Source: Crocinitomicaceae bacterium
Lineage (GTDB): Bacteria > Bacteroidota > Bacteroidia > Flavobacteriales_D > Crocinitomicaceae
Reading direction: 5' to 3'
Assembly (NCBI GenBank): GCA_024643365.1
Contig: JAHENC010000023.1
Coordinates: 1-46,735 of the forward strand
Length of the DNA stretch: 46,735 nucleotides
Part shown: positions 8,516 to 16,759 of the stretch, one piece after another
How the letters are laid out: each line of letters starts with the position of its first letter
Position numbering within the stretch: position 1 is the first letter of the stretch
Notes under the pieces: model-generated
What the model saw: the letters and a program-made list of their open reading frames with translations, nothing else
Database searches by the model: none
What the model was told of the DNA's origin: nothing
Position numbers and translations under genes: made by a program

Positions 8516-10765
8516 TTAATTTTTCACCACTTGGTAAACACCAAAGCCTTCAAGAGTAATAAAATAGGTGCCTGAAGAGAAATGATGGAGATCTATTGTT
8601 TTTTCGAGTGAAAATAATTCATCCCCCATCAGAATTCTACCTTGCATATCCCTTATGTAAAGATGGATAGGCTCATTCAGTTGATTCAAAAGAATCATAA
8701 TTTCTCCATTAGTCGGATTAGGTGCAATTTGGACTTCACCATCATTCAGTTCATTCAATCCAATGGTATTTACATTCGCACATTCTGAAGTATCTGAACC
8801 ACAGTTGTTAGTTACAACAACCGCATAAAGTCCGTTAATTTGTGGGATAAATTGACTCTGAGTTTGATTGGTAACTGGTGTTAAGTCAGAGCAGTAAATC
8901 CATTGATATGTAGCATTTGGGACAACATTTGCATTTAATGTTATGCCATCGGGCGAAGTTACAACAGCAGAAGGGCTATTTGTAATTGTTAAGTTCAATG
9001 TAACTGTCGAATCACAACCATTTGATGTGCTTAATACTTGATTGTATACTCCTGAAGTATTATAAATATTACCATTCCAGTTATACGAGTTGCAACTTGA
9101 CACCGTGGTATTATTTGTAGTCGGCGCATTAATTGTAAGATTTAGGGTAACCATGCTGTCACAACCACTAGCATTAGCTATGGTATCAGTATATACTCCA
9201 TTTGAGTTGTATGTTTGATTGTTAACAAGCCAAGTATAAGAAGTACAAGCGTTAATAGTTTGTGTAGATGAAGTTGTGGAACATTGCCCAAGTTTAAGGA
9301 TAAATGCTGTTTGAGATCCAATTCCAGTTTGAGTGACTGCGGAGTTAACATTGTTGACAATGTTTAAATCAGGGTTGAAGTCGTAGTTTCCTTTAAACCC
9401 TCCTGAAATATAAATTGAGTTTGAAGAAGAGAGAATTCTCGAAGGTTCAATGTAATAATTATAAGTACCAACTTCAAAAGCAGTGTTCATATTATTAACG
9501 AGTCCAGCATATTGAAAATTGCCAAAAGCTGTTAATTTTGAAATGAATAAATTTGATCCGTAACTTGTACTCAAAGAATAGCTTGAAGTAGTCGAAGGAT
9601 CGAAATCAATGATTCCATTCGCTATTCCAGTTGAGTAGATGTTATTGCTGTTATCGCAAGTTATTGATAGGCCTTTGGTAACTGAGGAACTTTCAAATTC
9701 TTTGGCCCAAATGAACTGAAAATCAGATTGAAGTTTACAAATGAATGCATTTGATCCTAAACCATTTAAAATGAACGTTCCCGAATTAGGATTAAAATCG
9801 ATATCCCCATATTTCATACCCGTAAAAATGATATTATCTTGAATATCAACGGTTACGGCTTCACCTAAATCTGTATTCGAACCCCCAAATGAACATGCAT
9901 TTAGGAATACTCCTGAGTTGTTTAACTTTAATAAAAAGATATCTCTGTTACCATTTGAAATTAGATTATTTACTGTCGGCCCGTAATTAAAATCTATGGT
10001 ATTGTAAAATGTACCACACAAGATAATAGAATTGTCAGATAAAAATTTAACAGAATTACCTTCTTCATCCGAATTATTTCCAGAACCAAAAGATTGCCCC
10101 CATGACTCTATTCCGAATGAATCATATTTCACGATAAAAAGATCTTTTCCACTAGAGTAGTTTAATGCTTGACCAGCAAAATAAAATTGACTGAGCATAT
10201 TACCTGTTATTACAATATCACCATTTTGCGAAACATCTAATTCTTGAGGCTCAGAACCTGCAGAACCAAAACTGTCTACCCATTGAAAATCTCCGTTTGA
10301 TGATATTTTGCAAATAAAACAATTGCTGTAACCTCCCAAGCTAACTTCATTTCCATTCGGATCAAAATCAATCGCCCCAGTAAAAAATCCTGTTACATAA
10401 AGATATCCATTTTTATAAACTATAGATTTTGGGTTACAAAATGCTCCGCTATTGTTTGAAATCATTAATTGAGAGAAAAACTTCACCCATATTTGGTTTC
10501 CATTTGGATCTGTTTTGGTAATTGCTCCACAGGAATTAATACCAGGGATCATGCCAGACCAAGAAAAATTCACAGATTGATTGCCCCTACTTACAGCATA
10601 AGTATTTCCTAATTCATCCATACAAATATCCTCGGCAATAACTGCTTCATTATAACCTAATGGATTTGATCCCCATTTCCTTTGCCACTCATAAGTTTGA
10701 GCACTCACGGAATGGATTTGAAAAAAGAAAAATAAATGAAGAGTAAGCAATAATGATGATTTCAT
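8516..10765 (-). CDS. Secreted T9SS protein with propeller-like repeats and C-terminal sorting domain
   Basis: 749 residues. A signal peptide (MKSSLLLTLHLFFFFQ, cleavage after SVSAQ) leads into a long region (about 25-490) of repeats carrying 'G.IDFDPN' and 'I.Y.TG.F.G' motifs, a propeller-like exported domain often seen in Flavobacteriales. At about 495-605 two copies of a cysteine repeat occur (C-x-SYTW/SYNW ... GCDS-V-TLNLTI). A PKD/Ig-like segment follows, then the T9SS sorting domain starting at 'IAPNPTNGEI' (about 682-749). I infer secretion to the cell surface, perhaps as an adhesin or scaffold. A textbook TTG-19-TAGATTTG promoter lies upstream, with a 16-base leader. Confidence 0.88.
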   Translation of the reverse strand: MKSSLLLTLHLFFFFQIHSVSAQTYEWQRKWGSNPLGYNEAVIAEDICMDELGNTYAVSRGNQSVNFSWSGMIPGINSCGAITKTDPNGNQIWVKFFSQLMISNNSGAFCNPKSIVYKNGYLYVTGFFTGAIDFDPNGNEVSLGGYSNCFICKISSNGDFQWVDSFGSAGSEPQELDVSQNGDIVITGNMLSQFYFAGQALNYSSGKDLFIVKYDSFGIESWGQSFGSGNNSDEEGNSVKFLSDNSIILCGTFYNTIDFNYGPTVNNLISNGNRDIFLLKLNNSGVFLNACSFGGSNTDLGEAVTVDIQDNIIFTGMKYGDIDFNPNSGTFILNGLGSNAFICKLQSDFQFIWAKEFESSSVTKGLSITCDNSNNIYSTGIANGIIDFDPSTTSSYSLSTSYGSNLFISKLTAFGNFQYAGLVNNMNTAFEVGTYNYYIEPSRILSSSNSIYISGGFKGNYDFNPDLNIVNNVNSAVTQTGIGSQTAFILKLGQCSTTSSTQTINACTSYTWLVNNQTYNSNGVYTDTIANASGCDSMVTLNLTINAPTTNNTTVSSCNSYNWNGNIYNTSGVYNQVLSTSNGCDSTVTLNLTITNSPSAVVTSPDGITLNANVVPNATYQWIYCSDLTPVTNQTQSQFIPQINGLYAVVVTNNCGSDTSECANVNTIGLNELNDGEVQIAPNPTNGEIMILLNQLNEPIHLYIRDMQGRILMGDELFSLEKTIDLHHFSSGTYFITLEGFGVYQVVKN

Positions 10766-10781
10766 AATTTCGTATTTCTAA

Positions 10782-10811
10782 CAAATCTACAATAAAAGTA
10801 AAACAAAACAA
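10782..10811 (-). promoter_or_regulatory. Promoter of the T9SS protein gene (TTG - 19 - TAGATTTG)
   Basis: On the minus strand TTG (10811-10809) and TAGATTTG (10789-10782) are spaced by 19 bases and the ATG at 10765 follows 16 bases later. This is the cleanest protein-gene promoter in the window. Confidence 0.7.
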
Positions 10812-10879
10812 CCGATAGTGTGCAATAAAACAACCTATTTTATAGGTGTCTGTTTCACAGCATTGTGGAATTTTGCTTC

Positions 10880-11170
10880 ATGGAAGAATTCAATATTGGT
10901 GCACAGATTAAAGCTGTTTTAGAGTCCAAAGGGATGTCTGTGACGGAGTTTGCGAAGCGCATCAATAAGTCAAGAGAGAATTGTTATTCCATCTTTGCCC
11001 GAAAGACCATTGATACGGGATTGTTGCAAACGATTAGTACCGTGCTAGCTCATGACTTCTTTATGCAATTCAGTTCTTCTTACCAACAAATGTCCGAGGA
11101 AACGCAAAAATTGCGTGATGAAAATACCATACTCAAAGAATACTATTCGCTACTAAAAGGGAAGGAGTAA
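10880..11170 (+). CDS. XRE-like small DNA-binding protein with C-terminal coiled coil
   Basis: 96 residues from ATG 10880; a GTG at 10865 in the same frame would add five residues but the sequence there (EFCFM) looks non-native. An HTH core spans about 5-55 ('IGAQIKAVLESKGMSVTEFA', then 'INKSRENCYSIFARKTID'), followed by a predicted coiled coil (EETQKLRDENTILKEYYSLLKG). This is the form of Bacteroidota cro/CI-like regulators that pair an XRE fold with a leucine-rich dimerisation tail. GAATTTTG lies four bases before the ATG, one mismatch from TAnnTTTG, so the transcript may start at the codon itself. It ends 4 bp before a convergent gene. Confidence 0.75.
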   Translation: MEEFNIGAQIKAVLESKGMSVTEFAKRINKSRENCYSIFARKTIDTGLLQTISTVLAHDFFMQFSSSYQQMSEETQKLRDENTILKEYYSLLKGKE

Positions 11171-11174
11171 TCTA

Positions 11175-12047
11175 CTAAAAATTGAAGCTTAAACTCAACT
11201 TAGCCCCTGCTTGGGAGTAGTTGAAGTTTGGCAGGCCCGCTCCAAGAGGAACCGGTGTAATGGTTTGGCTAAGCACCATGTTTTTAAAGAAACAAAATTC
11301 GAGGTTCCATGAATGCTTGTTGTTTCCAATGAATGAGAATCCATGACCGAATTCAATTCCGAGGGAACTCATGTTGACATCGAATTGTTTTTGAATGTAG
11401 TTGCTAAACGGTGGCATCGTTGGATCCTGAATATTTACCCACTCATCCGAACTACGAACGCCGTAGTTCAGTCGTATTGGAATGTACTTTGCCACATTGG
11501 ATTTCATTCCGTCATACTGGAATTGATAATTGGCTCCGATGGAATAAAAATGTGTCAGGCTTGAAAGTAATTTGACATCCGCTTTTAGCCCCACAAAATG
11601 TTGACGACTCAGGTATTTTCCTGCACCAACACTCATGCAAATCGGTAAATCAAAATAGTAACCAGATCCATAGGAAATAAGATAGTAATCGTCCGCTACA
11701 AAGCCATTATCGGTTCCCGCTGCGAATTGTGTGAGTCCAAGCATGAAGGAAAATTCATCTGTTTTTCTTGGTTTCACTAGGGTATCGCGAATGCGTTTGT
11801 TATACGTGACATTCTCTTCAAAATAATCGTACATTTCGCGGGAAAGGGAATAGTTCCGGTTGTAATTGTCGCGAAAAGTCAAATCGCCATCCTTCTGATT
11901 GAATTCGATGATTTCACCGTATAGTACTTTCCCTGTTTTTAAATGAACGATGTCATAAACTACGGCTTGCTTTGGTTTGGATTGTGCAAATGTGTTTGTT
12001 TGGGATAAACAAAGGACGAGTGTCAAAAGGAGGATGTTTCGTAACAT
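11175..12047 (-). CDS. Outer-membrane beta-barrel-like protein, hypothetical
   Basis: 290 residues. A signal peptide (MLRNILLLTLVLCLSQ, cleavage after TFAQ) precedes a small N-terminal domain (about 25-90: 'VHLKTGKVLYGEIIEF', a motif of a surface-exposed beta sandwich seen in Bacteroidota). From about 95 to the end alternating hydrophobic beta strands finish with 'GAKLSLSFNF', whose terminal Phe is the usual barrel assembly signal. I infer an integral outer-membrane protein; the cargo is unknown. It is convergent with the XRE gene. Confidence 0.7.
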   Translation of the reverse strand: MLRNILLLTLVLCLSQTNTFAQSKPKQAVVYDIVHLKTGKVLYGEIIEFNQKDGDLTFRDNYNRNYSLSREMYDYFEENVTYNKRIRDTLVKPRKTDEFSFMLGLTQFAAGTDNGFVADDYYLISYGSGYYFDLPICMSVGAGKYLSRQHFVGLKADVKLLSSLTHFYSIGANYQFQYDGMKSNVAKYIPIRLNYGVRSSDEWVNIQDPTMPPFSNYIQKQFDVNMSSLGIEFGHGFSFIGNNKHSWNLEFCFFKNMVLSQTITPVPLGAGLPNFNYSQAGAKLSLSFNF

Positions 12048-12112
12048 ATGTGCTGATAATTTGCCTTAAAAATAAGTCAAATCCGTGAATTTTCAATTGC
12101 TTGAGGAATCCA

Positions 12113-12120
12113 TATCTTTG
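12113..12120 (+). promoter_or_regulatory. -7 element TATCTTTG, four bases before the yigZ start
   Basis: A perfect TAnnTTTG ends four bases before the GTG at 12125, so the transcript probably starts at the start codon. The -33 element is weak (TTTC at 12091-12094, 18 bases away). Confidence 0.55.
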
Positions 12121-12124
12121 CAGG

Positions 12125-12706
12125 GTGTCAAAATACTTAAGCATAGCGAAGATTAGTGAAGGATTCTACAAAGAAAAAGGATCCAAGTTTTTTGCATTCG
12201 CAGTGCCTTGTAAAACAGAGGAGGAAGTCAAAGCATTTATTCAGGCCAAACGAAAGGAACACCATCAGGCTGTTCATGTGTGTTCCGCTTTTCGCTTAGG
12301 GAGTGACAAGAAATTGTACCGTTCGAGTGATGATGGCGAGCCTTCGAATTCTGCTGGCCCACCGATTTTAGGACAAATTCAATCCTTTGATTTGAGCAAT
12401 GTACTGATTGCCGTGGTTCGTTATTACGGAGGAACTAATTTGGGCGTTGGTGGACTCATTACAGCTTACCGAACCGCAGCAAAAGATGCCTTGGAACAAG
12501 CACAAATCATCGAATGTGAAGAGGAAGTGCTGTGGAACCTAGAATTTTCCTATGCAGACTTACCAAAAGTAATGAAGTCGCTTAAAGCATTTCCATGCAC
12601 TATTTTAAGTCAAGAATTAGCGGAAAATGGACAGATTACGGTGAGTATTCCGATGTCTCAACAACGACTGATGTCTGAATTGACAGAATTTAGAATCAAT
12701 CTTTAA
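12125..12706 (+). CDS. yigZ: YigZ/IMPACT family protein
   Basis: 193 residues from GTG 12125 (a TTG 24 bases upstream gives a non-homologous extension). The N-terminal IMPACT domain (about 1-120) contains 'GFYKEKGSKFFAFA', 'HHQAVHVCSAFRLG', 'SSDDGEPSNSAGPPIL' and 'VVRYYGGTNLGVGGL', which together identify the family. The C-terminal ~70 residues match the ferredoxin-like DUF1949 domain. Family members bind nucleic acid or translation factors in other organisms; the bacterial role is poorly defined. Its 3' end overlaps the convergent lysozyme-like gene by 11 bp. Confidence 0.9.
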   Translation: MSKYLSIAKISEGFYKEKGSKFFAFAVPCKTEEEVKAFIQAKRKEHHQAVHVCSAFRLGSDKKLYRSSDDGEPSNSAGPPILGQIQSFDLSNVLIAVVRYYGGTNLGVGGLITAYRTAAKDALEQAQIIECEEEVLWNLEFSYADLPKVMKSLKAFPCTILSQELAENGQITVSIPMSQQRLMSELTEFRINL

Positions 12707-13826
12707 ATTTTTCCTTTTTGTACGGGAAGATGTTTGACATTTCCCCAGAGTAATAGAATTCGTAGGCAACGGATCCAAACGTATAATCCTGTTCACGAAT
12801 TTTGAAGTTGGAACCTCCAACCGCTGGATTCTTTTTTGGTATGGATTTATGGTAACCCAAATTGAAAAGGGAAGCCAGAATTTCGGGACGATTCTCAATT
12901 GGGAATCCTGCTTTTTCCCACTGCGTTTTGATCTGTTTGATGTAAATCGCCGCATACAAATAGGAATAATAGTGATCCTTGTATTGAACCAAGCGTTTCA
13001 CCCGTACGCTCATGGTATCGTTGTGTTGGTTGTTGTAATTGATGGTGGAATCATAATCTAATAAGTGCGCGTATTTGTCCCCCAAATAATACATCGATGT
13101 GGAATCTCTTAAATAGTGTTCGATTCGTTGCGCCGTATTTTCTTTGATACCCGTTACTCCGTAGGACATATTTGTTTCCAATGCCAACGATTTCAAGGGT
13201 GCCACGAAATTTTTAAATCGTTCACGTCTTGAGTTGAACAGTCGAACTTGTTCTCCAACAAGACAGGCAACAATCATTCGTGATTCCACTCCGGCTGCCT
13301 TGGCTGCGGAATCAATATAGCGTTTGTCTTTGGCAACTGCTTCTTTGAAGTATTTCCACTCCATGATGTTCATCCAATCGAAAGCGTTCAATCCACTTGC
13401 TTTAGCGTCTAACTTACGATTGGAAATGATGCGTTGCAAGGCTTTTTGGTAGGACTTTTTGTCCTTCAGCTTCAAATCGATGGCTGATAACATTTGCAAA
13501 GCCAATTTCTCGTCCTTTGAACTCACCCATGCATCCATGATGTCACTCGCGTTCTTTGGATAGTATTCGTTCAGTAGGTTGATGCGTCCTAAGATTTCAC
13601 TTCGGTATTGAACAATATTTGAACTATCTATTTTAAACGATTGATTGTATTTGTCGTGTATTTGTTGATAGTAGCGGTTGTTGACATCGACGAGTCCAGC
13701 GTCATTGGTCAATTTGAATTTCATGGCTAAAAAGGTTCCCACCAAGAAAAATCCATAAAGAGCAAAACTGTAAAGGGTAATTTGATAAGGGATTTTAATC
13801 CATTTTTTCTGAAAAAAGGCGCGCAT
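12696..13826 (-). CDS. Membrane-anchored lysozyme-like/transglycosylase-fold protein
   Basis: 376 residues. One N-terminal membrane helix (about 13-35, 'YQITLYSFALYGFFLVGTFL') anchors an extracytoplasmic domain. The second half resembles the goose-lysozyme/DUF1402 type fold: 'SRMIVACLVGEQVRLF' with the candidate catalytic Glu (about E192), the segment 'LALETNMSYGVTGIKENTA' and 'YLYAAIYIKQIKTQWEKAG', then 'RPEILASLFNLGY'. I infer a peptidoglycan-acting enzyme; the substrate and lytic activity are not demonstrated. The helix-rich region between the anchor and the catalytic fold (about 40-150) is unrecognised. Confidence 0.72.
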   Translation of the reverse strand: MRAFFQKKWIKIPYQITLYSFALYGFFLVGTFLAMKFKLTNDAGLVDVNNRYYQQIHDKYNQSFKIDSSNIVQYRSEILGRINLLNEYYPKNASDIMDAWVSSKDEKLALQMLSAIDLKLKDKKSYQKALQRIISNRKLDAKASGLNAFDWMNIMEWKYFKEAVAKDKRYIDSAAKAAGVESRMIVACLVGEQVRLFNSRRERFKNFVAPLKSLALETNMSYGVTGIKENTAQRIEHYLRDSTSMYYLGDKYAHLLDYDSTINYNNQHNDTMSVRVKRLVQYKDHYYSYLYAAIYIKQIKTQWEKAGFPIENRPEILASLFNLGYHKSIPKKNPAVGGSNFKIREQDYTFGSVAYEFYYSGEMSNIFPYKKEKFKD

Positions 13827-13934
13827 ATTCGATGATTAACAGGGCTTTATACTGATAAGTAAGAAACAAGTTACATTGAGCGATATTTCCAGTTAAAAAA
13901 GCAGTCGATTTTCTAGGAATGATTAATTTTAACT

Positions 13935-14459
13935 ATGGCTTTAGTGAAAGAATGTCGTGGATTTGTTCCGCAATTTGGGGAGGACTGTTACCTCGCAGAA
14001 AACGCAACTGTTGTTGGCGATGTGATCATGGGGAATGAATGTTCGGTATGGTTTAATGCAGTGGTTCGAGGAGATGTAAATTCCATTCGGATGGGCAATC
14101 GTGTCAACGTTCAAGATGGTGCGGTGATTCATTGTACCTATGAAAAGACCAAAGTGAATTTGGGCAATCACGTTTCCATCGGACACAATGCCTTAGTGCA
14201 CGGTTGTACGGTAGAAGACAATGTGCTCATTGGCATGGGCTCCATCGTTATGGACGATTGTTACATCGAAGCGAATAGCATCATTGCCGCTGGCGCCGTA
14301 CTATTAGAAGGAACACGTGTCGAGTCTTGGAGTATTTATGCAGGTGTTCCGGCGAAAAAAGTTAAAACTTTGAGTCCAGAGTTATTTGAAGGTGAGGTGC
14401 AACGCATTTCCAATAATTACGTCATGTATTCAGGTTGGTTTAAAGAGAAAAAAGACTAA
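13935..14459 (+). CDS. Gamma-class carbonic anhydrase-like hexapeptide-repeat protein
   Basis: 174 residues of left-handed beta-helix hexapeptide repeats (from about residue 10) ending in a C-terminal helix. H66, H84 and H89 (in 'VIHCTYE', 'SIGHNALVHGC') fall at the three positions that bind zinc in gamma-carbonic anhydrases, with 'RGDVNSI' and 'NVQDGAVIH' conserved. The length is that of the YrdA/PaaY branch. Activity as a hydratase, or as a thioesterase or acyl-transfer scaffold, cannot be decided from sequence. A 46-aa lipoprotein gene follows 23 bp downstream. Confidence 0.88.
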   Translation: MALVKECRGFVPQFGEDCYLAENATVVGDVIMGNECSVWFNAVVRGDVNSIRMGNRVNVQDGAVIHCTYEKTKVNLGNHVSIGHNALVHGCTVEDNVLIGMGSIVMDDCYIEANSIIAAGAVLLEGTRVESWSIYAGVPAKKVKTLSPELFEGEVQRISNNYVMYSGWFKEKKD

Positions 14460-14482
14460 CTTAAACATATAAACGATTGATT

Positions 14483-14623
14483 ATGAAATCCAAACTAACA
14501 ACCATCATTTGTGCACTTGGTGCGTTCTTTGTATTAAATGCATGTAAAGGCTCAAAGAAAGTTCAGTGTGAGTCCTATAGTCTTACACAAACTGTTCAAC
14601 AGCAAGATCTCGCTTCCAAATAA
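14483..14623 (+). CDS. Tiny lipoprotein, 46 residues
   Basis: This reading frame is short but convincing: ATG 14483, signal sequence 'MKSKLTTIICALGAFFVL', lipobox 'LNAC' with Cys21, then 'KGSKKVQCESYS' and a polar tail. It lies 23 bp after the gamma-carbonic anhydrase gene and 79 bp before pepP, on the same strand. Such mini-lipoproteins are often missed by automatic annotation. Function unknown. Confidence 0.65.
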   Translation: MKSKLTTIICALGAFFVLNACKGSKKVQCESYSLTQTVQQQDLASK

Positions 14624-14702
14624 GCAGTTTCATCGATAATTCCTTTGTTTTTCTTTCTTTCTGAAGGAGAAATCGTAATTTTACTCAACTAATTTGAGTA
14701 CT

Positions 14703-15995
14703 ATGAAATACGATCGAATCGACTCCAATCTATACATTTCGAATAGAAAGAAATTCACTGAACGAATGACAGCTAATACGTTAGCGGTCTTTAATTCCAA
14801 CGATATTTTCCCAATCAGTGCAGATAGTACGATGCCGTTTCAACAGCACCGTGATATTTTGTATTTGTCAGGAGTAGATCAAGAAGAATCCATTTTAGTT
14901 CTTTTTCCCAATGCGAGTAATCCTGCTCACCGAGAAGTATTGTTTTTGAAAGAAACAAGCGATTTAATTGCTGTTTGGGAAGGAGAGAAATTGACGAAGG
15001 AAACAGCCTTTTTAACTTCAGGTATTAAAACCGTTTATTGGTTGCAGCAATTCCCGACCATCTTCAAGCAAATGATGGCGGAAGCACACGGAATGTATTT
15101 GAATACGAATGAACATTTGCGCGCGAATACGGAAGTTGAAACGCGTGAGGATCGATTCATTAAACAAGTGAAACTCGATTATCCAGCACATCAAGTGCAT
15201 AAATCAGCGCCGATCATGCATAAAATTCGTTCCATCAAAGAAGCGGTGGAATTGGAATTAATGCAGCGTGCATGTAAAATTACTGAAGCAGGTGTTCGAC
15301 GCTTATTGGCATTCATCAAACCAGGTGTTTGGGAATACGAAATCGAAGCGGAATTGGCTCATGAATTTTTGCGTAATCGTTCTAAAGGATTTGCCTACAC
15401 ACCCATCGTAGCTTCTGGAAAAAATGCATGTGTGTTGCATTATATTGAGAACAATCAACAATGTCAAGATGGAGATGTCATCCTTCTTGATGTTGGTGCG
15501 GAATACGCGAATTATTCATCGGACCTTACCCGTTGTTTACCTGTTAATGGACGCTTTACAGCTCGACAAAAAGCGGTGTACAATGCCGTTTTGCACGTGA
15601 AAAACGAAGCGCAAAAATTATTGGTTCCAGGTACAATTATGGCTGAGTATCATAAACAAGTTGGATCCTTGATGGAAGAACAATTAGTCGGACTTGGATT
15701 AATTTCCATGGACGATATCAAAACTCAAAATCCAGATTGGCCTGCATACAAGAAGTATTTCATGCATGGAACTTCCCATTTCTTGGGATTGGACACACAT
15801 GATGTCGGAATTTGGCACGAACCGATTTCCGCAGGAATGGTCTTTACGTGTGAACCAGGAATTTACATTCCAGAAGAAGGACTAGGGATTCGTTTGGAGG
15901 ATGATTTAGTTGTTCAAACATCTGGTGCGCCGTTCAATCTTATGGGCGATGTTCCAATTGAAGCAGAAGCGATTGAAGACTTGATGAACGCATAG
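14703..15995 (+). CDS. pepP: Xaa-Pro aminopeptidase (M24B family)
   Basis: 430 residues from ATG 14703 (an in-frame TTG nine bases upstream has no support). The N-terminal aminopeptidase P domain contains 'FQQHRDILYLSGV'. The C-terminal pita-bread metallopeptidase domain carries the ligands: Asp in 'LLDVGAEYANYSSDLTR' (two Asp), His in 'HGTSHFLGLDTHDVG', Glu in 'CEPGIYI' and Glu in 'IRLEDDLVV', all present. It removes N-terminal residues followed by proline and binds two Mn or similar metals; a cytosolic location is expected as there is no signal. An alpha/beta hydrolase gene starts 3 bp after its stop, so the two are probably co-transcribed. Confidence 0.93.
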   Translation: MKYDRIDSNLYISNRKKFTERMTANTLAVFNSNDIFPISADSTMPFQQHRDILYLSGVDQEESILVLFPNASNPAHREVLFLKETSDLIAVWEGEKLTKETAFLTSGIKTVYWLQQFPTIFKQMMAEAHGMYLNTNEHLRANTEVETREDRFIKQVKLDYPAHQVHKSAPIMHKIRSIKEAVELELMQRACKITEAGVRRLLAFIKPGVWEYEIEAELAHEFLRNRSKGFAYTPIVASGKNACVLHYIENNQQCQDGDVILLDVGAEYANYSSDLTRCLPVNGRFTARQKAVYNAVLHVKNEAQKLLVPGTIMAEYHKQVGSLMEEQLVGLGLISMDDIKTQNPDWPAYKKYFMHGTSHFLGLDTHDVGIWHEPISAGMVFTCEPGIYIPEEGLGIRLEDDLVVQTSGAPFNLMGDVPIEAEAIEDLMNA

Positions 15996-15998
15996 TTC

Positions 15999-16733
15999 AT
16001 GTTGCATTATCGTTCTTTTGGCGAAGGAAAAACCCTTGTTTTTTTACATGGATTCTTGGAGTCATCTACCATGTGGGATCATCTCCCGCTGCAGGATTTG
16101 AACGCGCATTGTATTTTCATTGACCTTCCGGGACATGGGAAATCTCCACTAAATGATTTGGAAGAAATACCCAGCATTCGCTTTATGGCGGATGAGGTTT
16201 TACAGGTGTTAAATGCGCTTCAAGTGAACGAATTCACGGTAGTTGGTCATTCGCTTGGGGCATATGTCGGATTAGAATTAGCCCAATTTTCCTCTTGTCA
16301 AAAACTTATTTTTCTGAATTCGAATTGTTGGAGTGATGACGAGCAAAAGCGTCGCGATCGTTTGCGCGTGGCGGAATTAGTCTATTCCGCGAAGAAACAT
16401 TTTATTCGCGAAGCCATTCCTGGTTTATTTGGGCGACTAACGGATTTTCAAAAAGAAATCAACGAATTAATCGAGGAGGCCAAATACATGAGTCCCGATG
16501 CGATTGCTTATGCGGCGTTGGCAATGCGGGAACGCAGGGATTATACTATGGAAGTTGTCGCGAATCCTTCGAGGTATGTATTTATCCACGGAGAAATGGA
16601 CACCCTAGTTTCTACCGAAACTTTACAGAAAAGATTACCGGGAATCACGATACATTTGCTCACCAATGCCGGTCATATGTCACATCTAGAGTCTAGTGCA
16701 GAAGTAATTTTTCTTTTGAAGGAAGAAATTTAG
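15999..16733 (+). CDS. Alpha/beta hydrolase
   Basis: 244 residues of the classic fold: oxyanion motif 'FLHGF' (16-20), nucleophile elbow 'GHSLG' with S85, acid D201 in 'HGEMDTLV', and H226 in 'AGHMSHL'. The triad is complete. The cap region (about 115-185) is helical and charged. It lacks a signal peptide. Similar proteins act as esterases or in C-C bond hydrolysis; the substrate is open. It starts three bases after pepP stops. Confidence 0.85.
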   Translation: MLHYRSFGEGKTLVFLHGFLESSTMWDHLPLQDLNAHCIFIDLPGHGKSPLNDLEEIPSIRFMADEVLQVLNALQVNEFTVVGHSLGAYVGLELAQFSSCQKLIFLNSNCWSDDEQKRRDRLRVAELVYSAKKHFIREAIPGLFGRLTDFQKEINELIEEAKYMSPDAIAYAALAMRERRDYTMEVVANPSRYVFIHGEMDTLVSTETLQKRLPGITIHLLTNAGHMSHLESSAEVIFLLKEEI

Positions 16734-16759
16734 GAAAAGAATTTCATGACCGAAAAAAA

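Noticed and set aside
12101..12124. TTG start for yigZ
   Set aside because: The residues before MSKYLSI do not resemble the family, and TATCTTTG lies inside the extension.
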